Translations under genes and position numbers: made by a program
Notes under the pieces: model-generated
Told to the model about the DNA's origin: nothing
The model's input: the letters and a program-made list of their open reading frames with translations, nothing else
Database searches by the model: none
Source: Bacteroidota bacterium
GTDB lineage: Bacteria > Bacteroidota > Bacteroidia > Bacteroidales > F082
Direction: 5' to 3'
DNA length: 64,000 nucleotides
Assembly (NCBI GenBank): GCA_016845175.1
Contig: JAERTD010000081.1
Span: forward strand, 62,001-126,000
In this document: positions 44,754 through 54,197 of the stretch, in pieces
How positions within the stretch are numbered: the stretch's first letter is position 1
How the letters are laid out: every line of letters begins with the position of its first letter

Positions 44754-46070
44754 CTAGTGCTTGTATTTTAGCCAGCGCCAGATTTCCATATAGGTCACTT
44801 TCTTGCCATACATAAGAATTCCGGATCGGTAGATCTTACCAGCTAACCAGGTGGTGGCCAGAAATCCTGCAATGAGCAGTCCAGCAGACAGCCATATTTG
44901 CTCCAGAGGAACACCAAAGGGTATCCGGATCATCATCGTGACAGGCGAAGTGAAAGGAATCATCGAAAGCCAAACTGACAAAGCACTGTCGGGTTGGTTG
45001 ATGATGACACCAGACATGGCCACTGAAAAAATCAATGGTATGGATACCGGGAACATGAATTGCTGGGTATCAGCATCATGGTCAACGGCTCCACCGATAG
45101 CTGCAAATAGTGCGGCATAAAGCAAATAGCCTCCAAGGAAATAAAAGATAAAGCTTAAAACCATTGCCTGTATATTGATGCTGTCGATAATTTCTGCGAC
45201 CATGGCAAATTTATCGGCTCCACTTCCGCTTTCTGCAGCAGCCTGCATCAATTGATTCTGTTCCAGCATTTCCATGCCAGCCACATCGCCTCCCGACAAA
45301 AATCCGAACTTAATGATGCCCAGAAAGACAACAGTCAATACTATCCAGAGCAGAAACTGGGTTAAGCCTACCAGCGCTATTCCAACAATCTTACCCATCA
45401 TCAGTTGGAAAGGTTTTACAGAAGAAATGATCACTTCCACAATTCGCGAGGATTTTTCTTCCATCACCCCTTTTAACACCTGCACGCCGAACATAAATAT
45501 GAAGAAATATATCATCATTCCGGCAAAAATGGCCAGACCTACTTCAACCTCTGTATTGCTTTTTTTCTCAATACCACCTTCTTCCACACGAATAGTGGAC
45601 AATACAATGTTTGCTTTTGATGATTTGATGACCTCCGGGTCGATACCTGATGCCAGTAGTTTTCGGTTCTCAACCTCACGCTTCATGGCCGTTTTTACGT
45701 AAGACGTCACATTGAGGCCAGCCTGTTTGTTCGAATATATTTCTGCATTTACAGGTATATTCAATTCTGTTAAGGGGATGTAAAGCAAATGGTCTCCCTT
45801 TCCCAGTGCGGCTTCTTTTTCTGTTTCCACATCTTCAAAAACATGGTAAAAGCTGATGTTTTCCTGGTCCTTGAACTTTTCAAAAAACCAGCCGGTCTCA
45901 TCCAGCACAGCAATGCGCTTCTCGGTAGCCTCACTCCAATCGGCCAGAAAAGCTGGCAACACGATCATGGCAGCCATTAACAGAGGGCCAAGAAGGGTCA
46001 TAATAATAAAGGAGCGTTTTTTGACTCTGGTGAAGTACTCCCGCTGTATGATGAGAATTATTTTGTTCAT
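44754..46070 (-). CDS. ABC-2 exporter permease (NatB-like)
   Basis: 438 residues. A first transmembrane helix (about 20-42) follows a basic start (IIQREYFTRVKKRSFI), then a large extracytoplasmic domain of about 140 residues, then five or six C-terminal helices: MMIYFFIFMFGVQVL, GKIVGIALVGLTQFLLWIVLTV, FIFYFLGGYLLYAALFAAIGG, FPVSIPLIFSVAMSGV. VLKGVMEEKSSRIVEVIISSVKP is the conserved EKSSR(I/V)EV segment of the ABC-2 NatB/CcmB-like family. The ATPase is encoded 9 bases upstream on the same strand. Cargo (sodium, drug or peptide) is unknown. Confidence 0.9.
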   Translation of the reverse strand: MNKIILIIQREYFTRVKKRSFIIMTLLGPLLMAAMIVLPAFLADWSEATEKRIAVLDETGWFFEKFKDQENISFYHVFEDVETEKEAALGKGDHLLYIPLTELNIPVNAEIYSNKQAGLNVTSYVKTAMKREVENRKLLASGIDPEVIKSSKANIVLSTIRVEEGGIEKKSNTEVEVGLAIFAGMMIYFFIFMFGVQVLKGVMEEKSSRIVEVIISSVKPFQLMMGKIVGIALVGLTQFLLWIVLTVVFLGIIKFGFLSGGDVAGMEMLEQNQLMQAAAESGSGADKFAMVAEIIDSINIQAMVLSFIFYFLGGYLLYAALFAAIGGAVDHDADTQQFMFPVSIPLIFSVAMSGVIINQPDSALSVWLSMIPFTSPVTMMIRIPFGVPLEQIWLSAGLLIAGFLATTWLAGKIYRSGILMYGKKVTYMEIWRWLKYKH

Positions 46071-46079
46071 GAAGTAGGA

Positions 46080-46991
46080 TTAATTGCTTTGGTTAACTTC
46101 CTGAATAAAAATGTCGTTAACTGAAGGCAGAATCTCCTCAAAGGCATTCACTTCAGCCTGAGAGAGTAGTTGTTTCAGCAAATCATTGGAAGAACTTCCC
46201 TCAGCAATTTTGATGCGAGACTGTTTATGGCCATTCTTTTGCGAAGTTTCCAGCAGTTGAAAAGTGTGATTGTCAAAAAGTAAATCCTTAGAGGCCTGAT
46301 AGGTCACTTGAAAAATATTTGTCCTGTAGCGCTCCTTAATCTCCCCGATTTCACCTTCCAGAATGGTGCGTCCATTGTTGATGAGTGCTATATTATCACA
46401 TAGTTCTTCCACAGAGGCCATATTATGGGTGGAGAAAATGATGGTAGCGCCATTATCCCTAAGCTTAAGGATTTCATCTTTTAACAGATTCACATTGATG
46501 GGGTCGAAGCCACTGAAAGGTTCATCAAATATCAATAGTTGTGGTTCATGCAATACGGTGGCAATGAATTGAATTTTTTGTTGCATACCCTTTGACAACT
46601 CTTCTACCTTGCGGTTCCACCAGGAGTCAATTTCGAATTTCTCAAACCAAAACTTCAGTTTCTTTTTGGCATCATGTCTGCTCAGGCCTTTCAATTGGGC
46701 AAGATAAATGGCTTGCTCACCAACTTTCATCTTCTTATACAAACCACGTTCTTCCGGCAAGTATCCGATAAGTGAAGTGTCACCCGTTTTTATGGATTTC
46801 CCATTGAGCAGCACTTCTCCCTCATCCAATATGGAAATCAGATTGATGATACGGATCAGGGTTGTCTTGCCAGCGCCGTTCGGTCCAAGCAAACCAAAAA
46901 TACTTTGACTGGGAACACTTATAGATACCCTGTCTAAAGCCTTGTGGTTGGCATATGATTTTGATACTTCTATGGTTTGCAGACTGGTCAA
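46080..46991 (-). CDS. ABC transporter ATPase (NatA-like)
   Basis: 303 residues. Walker A GPNGAGKTTLI near 38, Q-loop GYLPEERGLYKKMKV, signature ELSKGMQQKIQF, Walker B LLIFDEPFSGFDP, and switch His in FSTHNM. The YLPEERGLY loop and the C-terminal extra domain (about 215-303) match the DrrA/NatA-type subfamily that pairs with ABC-2 permeases. It powers the permease encoded just downstream. The pair is a two-gene operon, and the previous gene (dnaJ) ends upstream on the same strand. Confidence 0.93.
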   Translation of the reverse strand: MTSLQTIEVSKSYANHKALDRVSISVPSQSIFGLLGPNGAGKTTLIRIINLISILDEGEVLLNGKSIKTGDTSLIGYLPEERGLYKKMKVGEQAIYLAQLKGLSRHDAKKKLKFWFEKFEIDSWWNRKVEELSKGMQQKIQFIATVLHEPQLLIFDEPFSGFDPINVNLLKDEILKLRDNGATIIFSTHNMASVEELCDNIALINNGRTILEGEIGEIKERYRTNIFQVTYQASKDLLFDNHTFQLLETSQKNGHKQSRIKIAEGSSSNDLLKQLLSQAEVNAFEEILPSVNDIFIQEVNQSN

Positions 46992-47056
46992 ATTACTAGT
47001 AGATTGATTGAGTTCGAGTGAAGTCCAAAGATAGCTAATAAGTATACAATATGCCT

Positions 47057-48211
47057 TTATGAGAAGAACTCCCTCATTCGGTCAAAATAACTTTTGTCTT
47101 TTGAACTTGGACTGGGTTTAAAGTTGGGAGATGTCTTAAGTTTCTCCAATATATCTTTCTCTTCTTTGCTAAGGGTTTTTGGTGTCCATACATTTACATT
47201 CACCAAAATATCTCCCCTGCCATATCCGTTCACATCTGGTAGTCCTTTTCCTTTCAAGCGGAGGACCCTGCCACCCTGAGTTCCGGCTGCAATTTTAATA
47301 CGGGCCTTTCCATCGATGGTAGGAACATCAGTACTGTTGCCTAAGGCAGCATCTGCAAAATTTACATAAAGATCATAGAGCAAATTATTGCCATCACGGA
47401 TAAGATCCGGATGATCTTCTTCTTCAATCAGCACAAGGAGATCACCAGCCACACCACCTCTGGCAGCCATATTTCCTTTGCCGCTAATGGAGAGTTGCAT
47501 GCCTTCAGCGACACCTGCAGGAATTTTGAAGTTGACAACTTCTTCCCCTTTTACAATACCATTGCCATAACATGATTTACAATGGTTTTTAATGACTTTT
47601 CCTTCTCCGTTACACTCCGGACATGTGGATGCCGTTTGCATCTGTCCCAGGAAAGTATTGGTAACCTGGGTAATCTGCCCCCTTCCATGACATCGTTGAC
47701 AAGTAGACTGACCACTGCCGCGTTCAGCACCGGTACCGCTACATGTGTCACAGCCAACATATTTGTTGAGTTTGATTTTTTTCTCAACCCCATTGGCAAT
47801 TTCTTTCAGGTTAAGTTTGACCTTGACTCTTAAGTTGGTGCCACGGTTCACACGACGTCTGCCACCTCCTTGTCCGCCAAAGCCACCTCCAAAGCCACCA
47901 CCGAAGGCACCTCCGAAAATATCTCCAAAATGACTGAAAATGTCATCCATGGACATATGCTGTCCACCACCAAAGCCACCTGCACCACCCATTCCGGCAT
48001 GTCCGTATTGGTCGTATCTGGCCTTTTTGTTAGAGTCACTTAAAACTTCATAGGCTTCAGCGGCTTCCTTAAATTTCTCTTCGGATACTTTGTCATCGGG
48101 ATTTTTATCCGGATGATATTTAATGGCCAGTTTTCTGTAAGCCTTTTTTAGTTCCTCAGGTGAAGCGTTTTTTGAAACGCCCAATACATCGTAATAATCC
48201 CGTTTGCTCAT
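47057..48211 (-). CDS. dnaJ: Chaperone DnaJ (Hsp40)
   Basis: 384-residue full-length type I DnaJ. The J domain has YHPDKNPDD (HPD tripeptide that stimulates DnaK ATPase). The glycine/phenylalanine region runs about 75-120 ([18 protein letters not shown]). Four zinc-finger repeats follow: [32 protein letters not shown]. The substrate-binding C-terminal domain and dimerisation region end it. It delivers unfolded proteins to DnaK. grpE lies 44 bases upstream on the same strand; dnaK is not in the window. Confidence 0.97.
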   Translation of the reverse strand: MSKRDYYDVLGVSKNASPEELKKAYRKLAIKYHPDKNPDDKVSEEKFKEAAEAYEVLSDSNKKARYDQYGHAGMGGAGGFGGGQHMSMDDIFSHFGDIFGGAFGGGFGGGFGGQGGGRRRVNRGTNLRVKVKLNLKEIANGVEKKIKLNKYVGCDTCSGTGAERGSGQSTCQRCHGRGQITQVTNTFLGQMQTASTCPECNGEGKVIKNHCKSCYGNGIVKGEEVVNFKIPAGVAEGMQLSISGKGNMAARGGVAGDLLVLIEEEDHPDLIRDGNNLLYDLYVNFADAALGNSTDVPTIDGKARIKIAAGTQGGRVLRLKGKGLPDVNGYGRGDILVNVNVWTPKTLSKEEKDILEKLKTSPNFKPSPSSKDKSYFDRMREFFS

Positions 48212-48255
48212 TATCTATAAGTCCTGGTATCTCTGTTATTCAGTTTTATCTTGTC

Positions 48256-48858
48256 CTAATTCCCCACAACAACCTTTGCAAAACGGATGATTTTTCCATG
48301 CAGCAAATAGCCTCGTTGAATCACGTCAACCACTTTGCCCACCAGGTTTTTCTTTGGTGCTTTGATATTAGTTATGGCTTCGTGATAGTCGGTGTCAAAT
48401 TCTTTTTCCATGGAATTCATGGGTTCCAGACCCCTCTGCTCCAGGATTTTAAAAAGTTTATTATAAATAAGCTCTGTTCCTTTGATGGCCTCGTCATTGG
48501 CTTTGGCTTCGGCCATGGCCTGTAATGCCCTATCAAAGTCATCCAATATTGGTAGCAAATCCACAATGATATCTTCTGAAGCTGTTTTAGTCAGTTCCAG
48601 TTTTTCTTTCAAAGTACGCTTGCGGTAATTGTCAAATTCGGAATATAATCTGAGATATTTGTCATTGGTTTCCGCATACTTCAACTCCAATGCTTCTATT
48701 TTCTCATCAGCAGCCGACTTTTTGCTCTTTTTGGTGCGCTTTTTCTTACTTTTGCTTGCCTCTTCTTTCTTCTCAGGGGCAGCGTCATCAAAGCTTACAT
48801 CCTCAATATTCTGCTTGGCTTCTTCTGCTTCGGTCGCTTTCTGTTCTTTCTTTGTCAT
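48256..48858 (-). CDS. grpE: Nucleotide exchange factor GrpE
   Basis: 200 residues from MTKKEQKATEAEEA. It has a charged, lysine-rich N-terminus (SKSKKKRTKKSKKS), the long dimerisation coiled coil (EKIEALELKYAETNDKYLRLYSEFDNYRKRT), then the beta-wing (TDYHEAITNIKAPKKNLVGKVVDVIQRGYLLHGKIIRFAKVVV). The YLLHGKIIRFAKVVV ending is a hallmark. It exchanges ADP for ATP on DnaK. In-frame ATGs at 48873 and 48894 are possible starts; 48858 gives the usual N-terminus. It precedes dnaJ in the same operon. Confidence 0.95.
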   Translation of the reverse strand: MTKKEQKATEAEEAKQNIEDVSFDDAAPEKKEEASKSKKKRTKKSKKSAADEKIEALELKYAETNDKYLRLYSEFDNYRKRTLKEKLELTKTASEDIIVDLLPILDDFDRALQAMAEAKANDEAIKGTELIYNKLFKILEQRGLEPMNSMEKEFDTDYHEAITNIKAPKKNLVGKVVDVIQRGYLLHGKIIRFAKVVVGN

Positions 48859-48995
48859 TGTATCCAAAATCATATTTATACGCGCAATGAGCAATCAAAT
48901 TATTTGCCAATTGCTGTTTTCGGTCAAATTGTCAGCAAAAAACCAGACTTGACAAGTGATTTGGGTCGGCTTGGGACCTGCCAACATAAAGTGTC

Positions 48996-50303
48996 TTAAT
49001 CGATGCGTTCGATATCAGCTCCCAATGCCTTGAGACGTGTGTCGATATTTTGATAGCCACGATCGATTTGTTCGATATTTTCGATGGTGCTGTATCCCTC
49101 AGCGGAAAGGGCGGCAATTAACAATGCTACTCCAGCCCTGATATCAGGACTGCTCATTTTTATACCCCTTAGGGCTACTTCGTGATTGAGTCCGATTACC
49201 GTGGCACGGTGGGGATCACATAAGATGATTCTGGCCCCCATATCAATAAGTTTATCCACGAAAAACAAGCGACTTTCAAACATCTTTTGGTGAATGAGTA
49301 CGCTTCCTTTGGCTTGTATGGCTGTTACCAATGCAATACTAATCAGGTCGGGGGTGAAACCGGGCCAGGGGGCATCAGCAATATTCATGATGGAGCCATC
49401 GATAAAGGTTTCGATGGTATAATTGTCTTTTTTCGGAACCCAAACATCCTTCCCTTTTTGTTCTACGGCAACCCCCAATCTTCTGAATACTTCCGGTATA
49501 AGTCCCAGATCATCCAGATTCACGTTTTTAATGGTGATTTCAGAGGATGTCATAGCTGCCAGCCCAATAAAACTGCCCACTTCAATCATATCAGCCAATA
49601 AAGTATGCTCTGTACCTTGGAGTTGGTCAACACCTTCAATGTGAAGTAAATTGGAGCCAATACCCGTAATTCGGGCTCCCATCCGGTTGAGCATTTCACA
49701 AAGTTGAACCAGATAGGGTTCACAGGCAGCATTGAATATATGGGTACTTCCCTTTGCCATCACTGCGGCCATAATGATATTGGCTGTTCCGGTAACCGAT
49801 GCCTCCTCAAGGAGCATATAACTGCCCTTGAGTTCGTTGGCTTCTACGTGATAACTTTTATCGTCTTCATTATAGCTGAAGTCAGCTCCCAGTTTTTGTA
49901 AACCAGTGAAATGTGTATCCAGTCGTCTCCGTCCAATTTTGTCACCACCGGGCTGGGGAAGATGGCCTTTTCCAAACCGGGCCAACAAGGGACCTAGTAT
50001 CATAATACTTCCTCTGATACTGGTGGCTTTCTTATAAAAATCCTCAGTTTGCAAATAATCAAGCTGGATATGATCGGCCGTAAAACTGTAATCCTGTTCA
50101 TTCAGTTTCTTTATGGTAACACCCAACCCTTCCAATAAATCATACAAACGATTGACATCTCTGATATTGGGTATGTTGTTGATTCTGACTGTCTCAGAAG
50201 TAAGCAATACGGCACAAATAACCTGTAAAGCTTCATTTTTGGCACCCTGAGGTATAATAGTTCCTGAGAGTTCGTTGCCACCTTTAATTCTGAATGATCC
50301 CAT
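48996..50303 (-). CDS. murA: UDP-GlcNAc 1-carboxyvinyltransferase (MurA), Asp at the fosfomycin site
   Basis: 435 residues from MGSFRIKGGNELSG. Transfers enolpyruvate from PEP to UDP-GlcNAc, the first committed step of peptidoglycan synthesis. The two-domain EPSP-synthase fold is intact: QGAKNEALQV, RGSIMILGPLLARFGKGHLP, and the loop PGGDKIGRRRLD. In E. coli this loop is PGGCTIGARPVD, with Cys115 as the residue alkylated by fosfomycin. Here Asp121 replaces it, a form known to work but resist the drug. In-frame ATG at 50348 is less likely. DUF4290 lies upstream on the same strand, 189 bases away. Confidence 0.97.
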   Translation of the reverse strand: MGSFRIKGGNELSGTIIPQGAKNEALQVICAVLLTSETVRINNIPNIRDVNRLYDLLEGLGVTIKKLNEQDYSFTADHIQLDYLQTEDFYKKATSIRGSIMILGPLLARFGKGHLPQPGGDKIGRRRLDTHFTGLQKLGADFSYNEDDKSYHVEANELKGSYMLLEEASVTGTANIIMAAVMAKGSTHIFNAACEPYLVQLCEMLNRMGARITGIGSNLLHIEGVDQLQGTEHTLLADMIEVGSFIGLAAMTSSEITIKNVNLDDLGLIPEVFRRLGVAVEQKGKDVWVPKKDNYTIETFIDGSIMNIADAPWPGFTPDLISIALVTAIQAKGSVLIHQKMFESRLFFVDKLIDMGARIILCDPHRATVIGLNHEVALRGIKMSSPDIRAGVALLIAALSAEGYSTIENIEQIDRGYQNIDTRLKALGADIERID

Positions 50304-50492
50304 AACGACCTTTTTACAACATTCGGTTAAATTGTTGTTCGCATTCAACTAATGTGATATGCAAGACAAGGGTAAATAATTGATAGCCTTTGTTTTTAAG
50401 CAAATTATAGCCACAAGTATTTCCTTATGTAAATAAACGAAAAAACGAGAAAATTATGTGCTGTAAGGGAAATTAATTTCCCGGCAAGTTGA

Positions 50493-51143
50493 CTAATACT
50501 GTTTGTTCCTGGGATTATAGTTGTCTTTCTTACGCCTCCCGTTATTATCCTTGCCCTTTTGATGAAATTTCTTCTTTTTTGGCTTGTTTTTAGAAACCAC
50601 CTCACTGGTAGCTATCAGAACTTTGTCTTCCTTCAGGATAAGGTTGCCTTCTGACATATCTGATAAATGCTTGGCAATGGTAAGGTCGTTAACCGACTCA
50701 CGGTTCCAACTCAGGTATGATTTCTTTAGGTTATTGGCAATGGCAAAAATCAAAGCTTCTTTCTCTTCACCATCTTCAAATTCCAGGGCTTTTTTGATAA
50801 TATTTTCAATATTCCTGCCGTAATGTCTGAATTTGATTTTTTTATCACTGTATCCCAAAGGCTCTGGCTTTTTCTTCAAAGTGTCTTTTGGTGGAGGAGG
50901 ATAGGGGCTGTCGATATCCAGACGAAAGCCTGAGATGATATGCATATGATCATACAGCTTTTGCTGATAATCAATGTTGTCTTTTATTTGTGGATTCATG
51001 CCAGCCATCACACTAACAATGAATTGTGCTGATTTGTTGCGTTTTTCTCTGTCTTCCAGAGAGATGGTATATTCAATCATTTTTTGAATATTACGGCCAT
51101 ACTCCGGTATAATCATCCTCTTACGCTGGGTATTGTATTCCAT
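50493..51143 (-). CDS. DUF4290 family protein
   Basis: 216 residues starting MEYNTQRKRMIIPEYGRNIQKMIEY, the Bacteroidota-specific DUF4290 pattern. The conserved domain has REKRNKSAQFIVSVMAGMNPQIKD, a repeated PEYGRNI/RHYGRNIENII block near 12 and 105, and a second YGRNIENIIKKALEFEDGEEK helix. The last 35 residues are a basic, asparagine- and lysine-rich tail (KNKPKKKKFHQKGKD), which suggests nucleic-acid contact, although the family is uncharacterised. It has its own -7 box and sits before murA. Confidence 0.88.
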   Translation of the reverse strand: MEYNTQRKRMIIPEYGRNIQKMIEYTISLEDREKRNKSAQFIVSVMAGMNPQIKDNIDYQQKLYDHMHIISGFRLDIDSPYPPPPKDTLKKKPEPLGYSDKKIKFRHYGRNIENIIKKALEFEDGEEKEALIFAIANNLKKSYLSWNRESVNDLTIAKHLSDMSEGNLILKEDKVLIATSEVVSKNKPKKKKFHQKGKDNNGRRKKDNYNPRNKQY

Positions 51144-51190
51144 GGAATTATCTTGAAAAATTAGTGATAGCTTGGTTGGGTAATATGCTG

Positions 51191-51198
51191 CAAAAATA
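51191..51198 (-). promoter_or_regulatory. -7 promoter box of DUF4290
   Basis: On the minus strand TATTTTTG matches TAnnTTTG, 47 bases before the ATG at 51143. Confidence 0.5.
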
Positions 51199-51329
51199 GA
51201 TAAATAATTGAATCGGAAATATTTTGATCAAAATAGTCTTAGCCTGACAAGACCTGATCATCTATTGAAGTTAAGCTGAATATCAAATCAAACAAAGCAC
51301 TCGCAAAGCCTTTAGGATATAGAAGAACT

Positions 51330-53612
51330 TTAGCCAGATATGATTTTGAGCTTGGCAAAGCGCAACAAAAGCTTTTTATTACCAATGACATTGAAAAAAA
51401 CAGTTGCCTTTCGATTGGGCCCTTGTCCTTCCATACTCACAATCTTTCCCTTGCCGAACTTAGGATGTTCCACCTTCATGCCAGTTTGCAAGTCATCGGC
51501 TGGTGAGGCTTCGAAGGACTCAGAAGTTTTTTGACTTACGGGACGCATTTTGCTGACATCGCGTTGAGGACGGGTGGGCTGACTGTGGGAGCTGCTTTTG
51601 GGCATGAAAGCCTTTTTTGGTGCCGCTTGTTCACGTAATGGGGTTTCCAATATTGATTCATCAATCTCGTTTAAAAACCGACTGGCCTCAGTGATGGTAA
51701 ATTGCCCCCAACGGTAGCGACTCTCAGCATAAGATAATGTGGCCTTAACCTTAGCCCGTGTAACAGCCACATAAAACAGACGGCGCTCTTCCTCAAGTTC
51801 AGTTCTTGTACTGATGGATTGAATAGATGGGAACAGGTTTTCTTCCAAACCCACGACAAATACATAGGGAAACTCGAGTCCCTTGGCCGAGTGGATGGTC
51901 ATCAGGCTTACCTTGTCATTATCCTCTTCATCGTTCTTGTCAGCATCTGTCAGCAGGGCAACATCCTGCATAAACTCTTCCAGACTACCTTGCTGGGCCA
52001 GGTCGCCTTCGGCTTGTTCGGCTCCTTTTTCAGCAAATTCCTTAATACCATTAAGCAGTTCTTCGATATTCTCTACGCGGCTTAAGCCCTCTGGTGTGTC
52101 TTCATTTTTTAAGAGCTTTAGTAAACCGGATGAAAGGGCTATATGGTTGGCCAGTTCGAAGGCATCCTTGTTTTTCATTTCGGCCTCAAAGCTCCTGATC
52201 ATGGTTACAAAATTGCTCAGGCGGGTGGCAATACCACTATTGACACTTACTCCAAAATTTTGTGGGGCGCTGATGACCTCCCATAAGTTGGTGTTATGTT
52301 CATCAGCAGCAACCGTCATTTTTTCCATGGTGGTTTTACCAATGCCTCGGGCTGGAACATTGATGATCCTCTGCAGGGCTTCATCATCCTTATGATTGAT
52401 GGTCAGGCGGAAGTATCCCAGCAAATCTTTGATTTCCTTGCGATTGTAAAATGAAGTCCCTCCATATATCCGATAGGGGATGTTCATTTTTCGCAAGGCC
52501 TCCTCAATGGACCTTGACTGGGCATTGGTACGGTACAATATCGCAAAGGACTCATTGGCCAGCTGCTGGTTCATTTTATGCTCAAAAATGGCATTGGCCA
52601 CAAGACTGCCCTCTTCATTATCGCTCGAGGCACGGATTAAACCGATTTTCTGGCCAGCATCATTGTCAGTCCAAACGGTTTTTTTGATCTGGTTCTGATT
52701 GTTTCTGATGATCTGATTGGCTGCTTCAACAATATTCTTGGTGGAACGGTAATTCTGTTCCAGTTTGTATAGACGATAATCGGGATAATCGCTTTTGAAA
52801 TTAAGCATATTGCCAATGTTGGCACCCCTAAAGGCGTAAATGCTTTGCGCATCATCACCCACCACACAGATATTTTCAGTATTGGCAGCCAAACGTTTCA
52901 GAATCAAATATTGGGCGTGGTTGGTATCCTGATACTCATCCACCAAGACATACCTGAACTTTTGCTGGTATTTATATAACACCTCTTCAAAATCTCTGAA
53001 TAATATGTAGGTATTGAACAGAAGGTCATCAAAATCCATGGCATCGGCCCTCCTTAAGCGGTTGGCGTAGCTATGGTAAATATCTTTTATCAATGGTTTC
53101 CTGGCACTTTCATCTGCGGAGATAATATCCGGATTGTTGGCATATTCCTCGGGGCTTAATAATGAAGATTTAGCCATGGAAATTCTGGCCCCAACATAAG
53201 ATGGTGTGTAGACCTTATTGTCGAGATTCTTTTCCGAAATGATGGTGCGGATCAGACGCTTGGTGTCATCACTATCATAGATAGAATAATTGGAAGGATA
53301 ACCCAGGTGATGGCCATCAATGCGGAGGATTTTGGCAAAAACAGAGTGAAAAGTCCCCATCCAGACATTCCGTCCGGCATCGTCACCAATAAGTTTCATC
53401 ACCCGTTCCTTCATCTCACGTGCTGCCTTATTGGTAAAGGTAAGGGCCAGTACATTAAAGGGGTCAATGCCCTTATATAACAGGTTGGCAACCCTGTAGG
53501 TCAACACTCTTGTTTTGCCTGAACCAGCGCCAGCGATAACCATTACGGGACCTTCCGTTTGTTCGACAGCCTGTCGCTGTTCAGTATTCAGTTGTTGTAG
53601 AAACTCAGTCAC
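51330..53612 (-). CDS. UvrD/PcrA/Rep-family DNA helicase
   Basis: 760-residue superfamily 1 3'-5' helicase. Motifs in order: Q-motif LNTEQRQAVEQ, Walker A AGAGSGKTRVLTYR, Ia TFTNKAAREMKERV, II VDEYQDTNHAQY, III VGDDAQSIYAFRGA, IV LEQNYRSTKNIV, V VSLMTIHSAKGLEFPYVFVVG, VI EERRLFYVAVTRAK. The C-terminal 60 residues (GMKVEHPKFGKGKIVSMEGQ) form the Tudor-like tail that links PcrA/UvrD to RNA polymerase. It acts in repair and clearing of stalled replication. The start is GTG. Architecture suits PcrA/UvrD; I do not choose the symbol. Confidence 0.95.
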   Translation of the reverse strand: MTEFLQQLNTEQRQAVEQTEGPVMVIAGAGSGKTRVLTYRVANLLYKGIDPFNVLALTFTNKAAREMKERVMKLIGDDAGRNVWMGTFHSVFAKILRIDGHHLGYPSNYSIYDSDDTKRLIRTIISEKNLDNKVYTPSYVGARISMAKSSLLSPEEYANNPDIISADESARKPLIKDIYHSYANRLRRADAMDFDDLLFNTYILFRDFEEVLYKYQQKFRYVLVDEYQDTNHAQYLILKRLAANTENICVVGDDAQSIYAFRGANIGNMLNFKSDYPDYRLYKLEQNYRSTKNIVEAANQIIRNNQNQIKKTVWTDNDAGQKIGLIRASSDNEEGSLVANAIFEHKMNQQLANESFAILYRTNAQSRSIEEALRKMNIPYRIYGGTSFYNRKEIKDLLGYFRLTINHKDDEALQRIINVPARGIGKTTMEKMTVAADEHNTNLWEVISAPQNFGVSVNSGIATRLSNFVTMIRSFEAEMKNKDAFELANHIALSSGLLKLLKNEDTPEGLSRVENIEELLNGIKEFAEKGAEQAEGDLAQQGSLEEFMQDVALLTDADKNDEEDNDKVSLMTIHSAKGLEFPYVFVVGLEENLFPSIQSISTRTELEEERRLFYVAVTRAKVKATLSYAESRYRWGQFTITEASRFLNEIDESILETPLREQAAPKKAFMPKSSSHSQPTRPQRDVSKMRPVSQKTSESFEASPADDLQTGMKVEHPKFGKGKIVSMEGQGPNRKATVFFNVIGNKKLLLRFAKLKIISG

Positions 53613-53632
53613 AAATTATGAAATTAGGTGGG

Positions 53633-53640
53633 CAAATGTA
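53633..53640 (-). promoter_or_regulatory. -7 promoter box of the helicase gene
   Basis: On the minus strand TACATTTG matches TAnnTTTG, 20 bases before the GTG start at 53612. Confidence 0.6.
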
Positions 53641-53987
53641 GCATTTATGATGCTAATGAAGCTATGAAAAAGCTTTGTGTTTTCAACAATATACTGCTAG
53701 CCTTTCATGCTTTTTTTGCCACTTATAACATGGGATATGATTTATATGATCTGTTTGTGGCTTGATGTGTCGTTCTTAGGCCTTATGCGTCCTATCAGAC
53801 CTTAAAAAATCCAGCTGCAATTGACAATGTCATAGGTGAAAATACTTCCCAATGCCATTGAGTGATTCCAGGCCTCAGAATCGAAATCTACTATATATAA
53901 TAGGTATAAGGCAGGGTTTTCTAAATAAAATCCAATAAATGGCAAATAAAATGGGAATTGGGGGCTTGTTTTTTTGGAAAATGTTTT
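53641..53987. other. Intergenic, no feature recognised
   Basis: Between the helicase promoter and the first str-operon -7 box, about 350 bases. No convincing coding frame and no RNA gene were seen. Frames on both strands break quickly, and there is one short direct repeat (ATATGAT twice near 53733-53748). Confidence 0.5.
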
Positions 53988-53995
53988 TACCTTTG
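53988..53995 (+). promoter_or_regulatory. Distal -33/-7 promoter of the str operon or leader RNA
   Basis: TACCTTTG matches TAnnTTTG, and a TTG at 53966-53968 lies 19 bases upstream. Transcription would start near 54002 and run through the structured region at 54023-54140, about 240 bases before rpsL. Confidence 0.6.
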
Positions 53996-54022
53996 CAGCC
54001 CGTTTTGGTAGAAGTACTATAA

Positions 54023-54140
54023 AACTACTGAAACAGTTGTAGTTAAAGGAACCTGACAAGGTAAAACGATATAGGTTCTTGCATGAGTTACCCAAAGCTT
54101 ATGTCGTTTTAATCCCAAAAGATTAAAATTTCCTTGTCAG
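54023..54140 (+). promoter_or_regulatory. Candidate structured RNA leader upstream of rpsL
   Basis: A small hairpin (AACTAC 54023-54028 with GTAGTT 54039-54044) is followed by a domain closed by a perfect 9-base helix (CTGACAAGG 54053-54061 with CCTTGTCAG 54132-54140). Inside it, 54063-54077 pairs with 54096-54110 in about 15 base pairs including three G-U. An alternative stem, TTTTAATC (54107-54114) with GATTAAAA (54121-54128) around CCAAAA, shares four bases with the long stem, so the two compete. No start-codon-led frame explains it. It may be a riboregulator or a short RNA. It matches no family I can name with certainty. Confidence 0.5.
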
Positions 54141-54189
54141 ATTTTCAGAGATTACAAAAGAATAACTGAGGTTCATTTAAAATATTTTA

Positions 54190-54197
54190 TACTTTTG
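54190..54197 (+). promoter_or_regulatory. Proximal -7 promoter box of rpsL
   Basis: TACTTTTG matches TAnnTTTG, 46 bases before the rpsL ATG at 54244. It would bypass the structured leader. A -33 TTTG at the right distance was not found. Confidence 0.6.

Noticed and set aside
47745..47933. Proline-rich plus-strand frame
   Set aside because: It is the mirror of the DnaJ Gly/Phe region read backwards.
51883..52395. 170-codon plus-strand frame
   Set aside because: It lies entirely within the UvrD/PcrA helicase on the other strand and has no motif of its own.
53802..54095. 97-codon minus-strand frame before rpsL
   Set aside because: No family resemblance, and it overlaps the self-complementary region that is better explained as an RNA fold.
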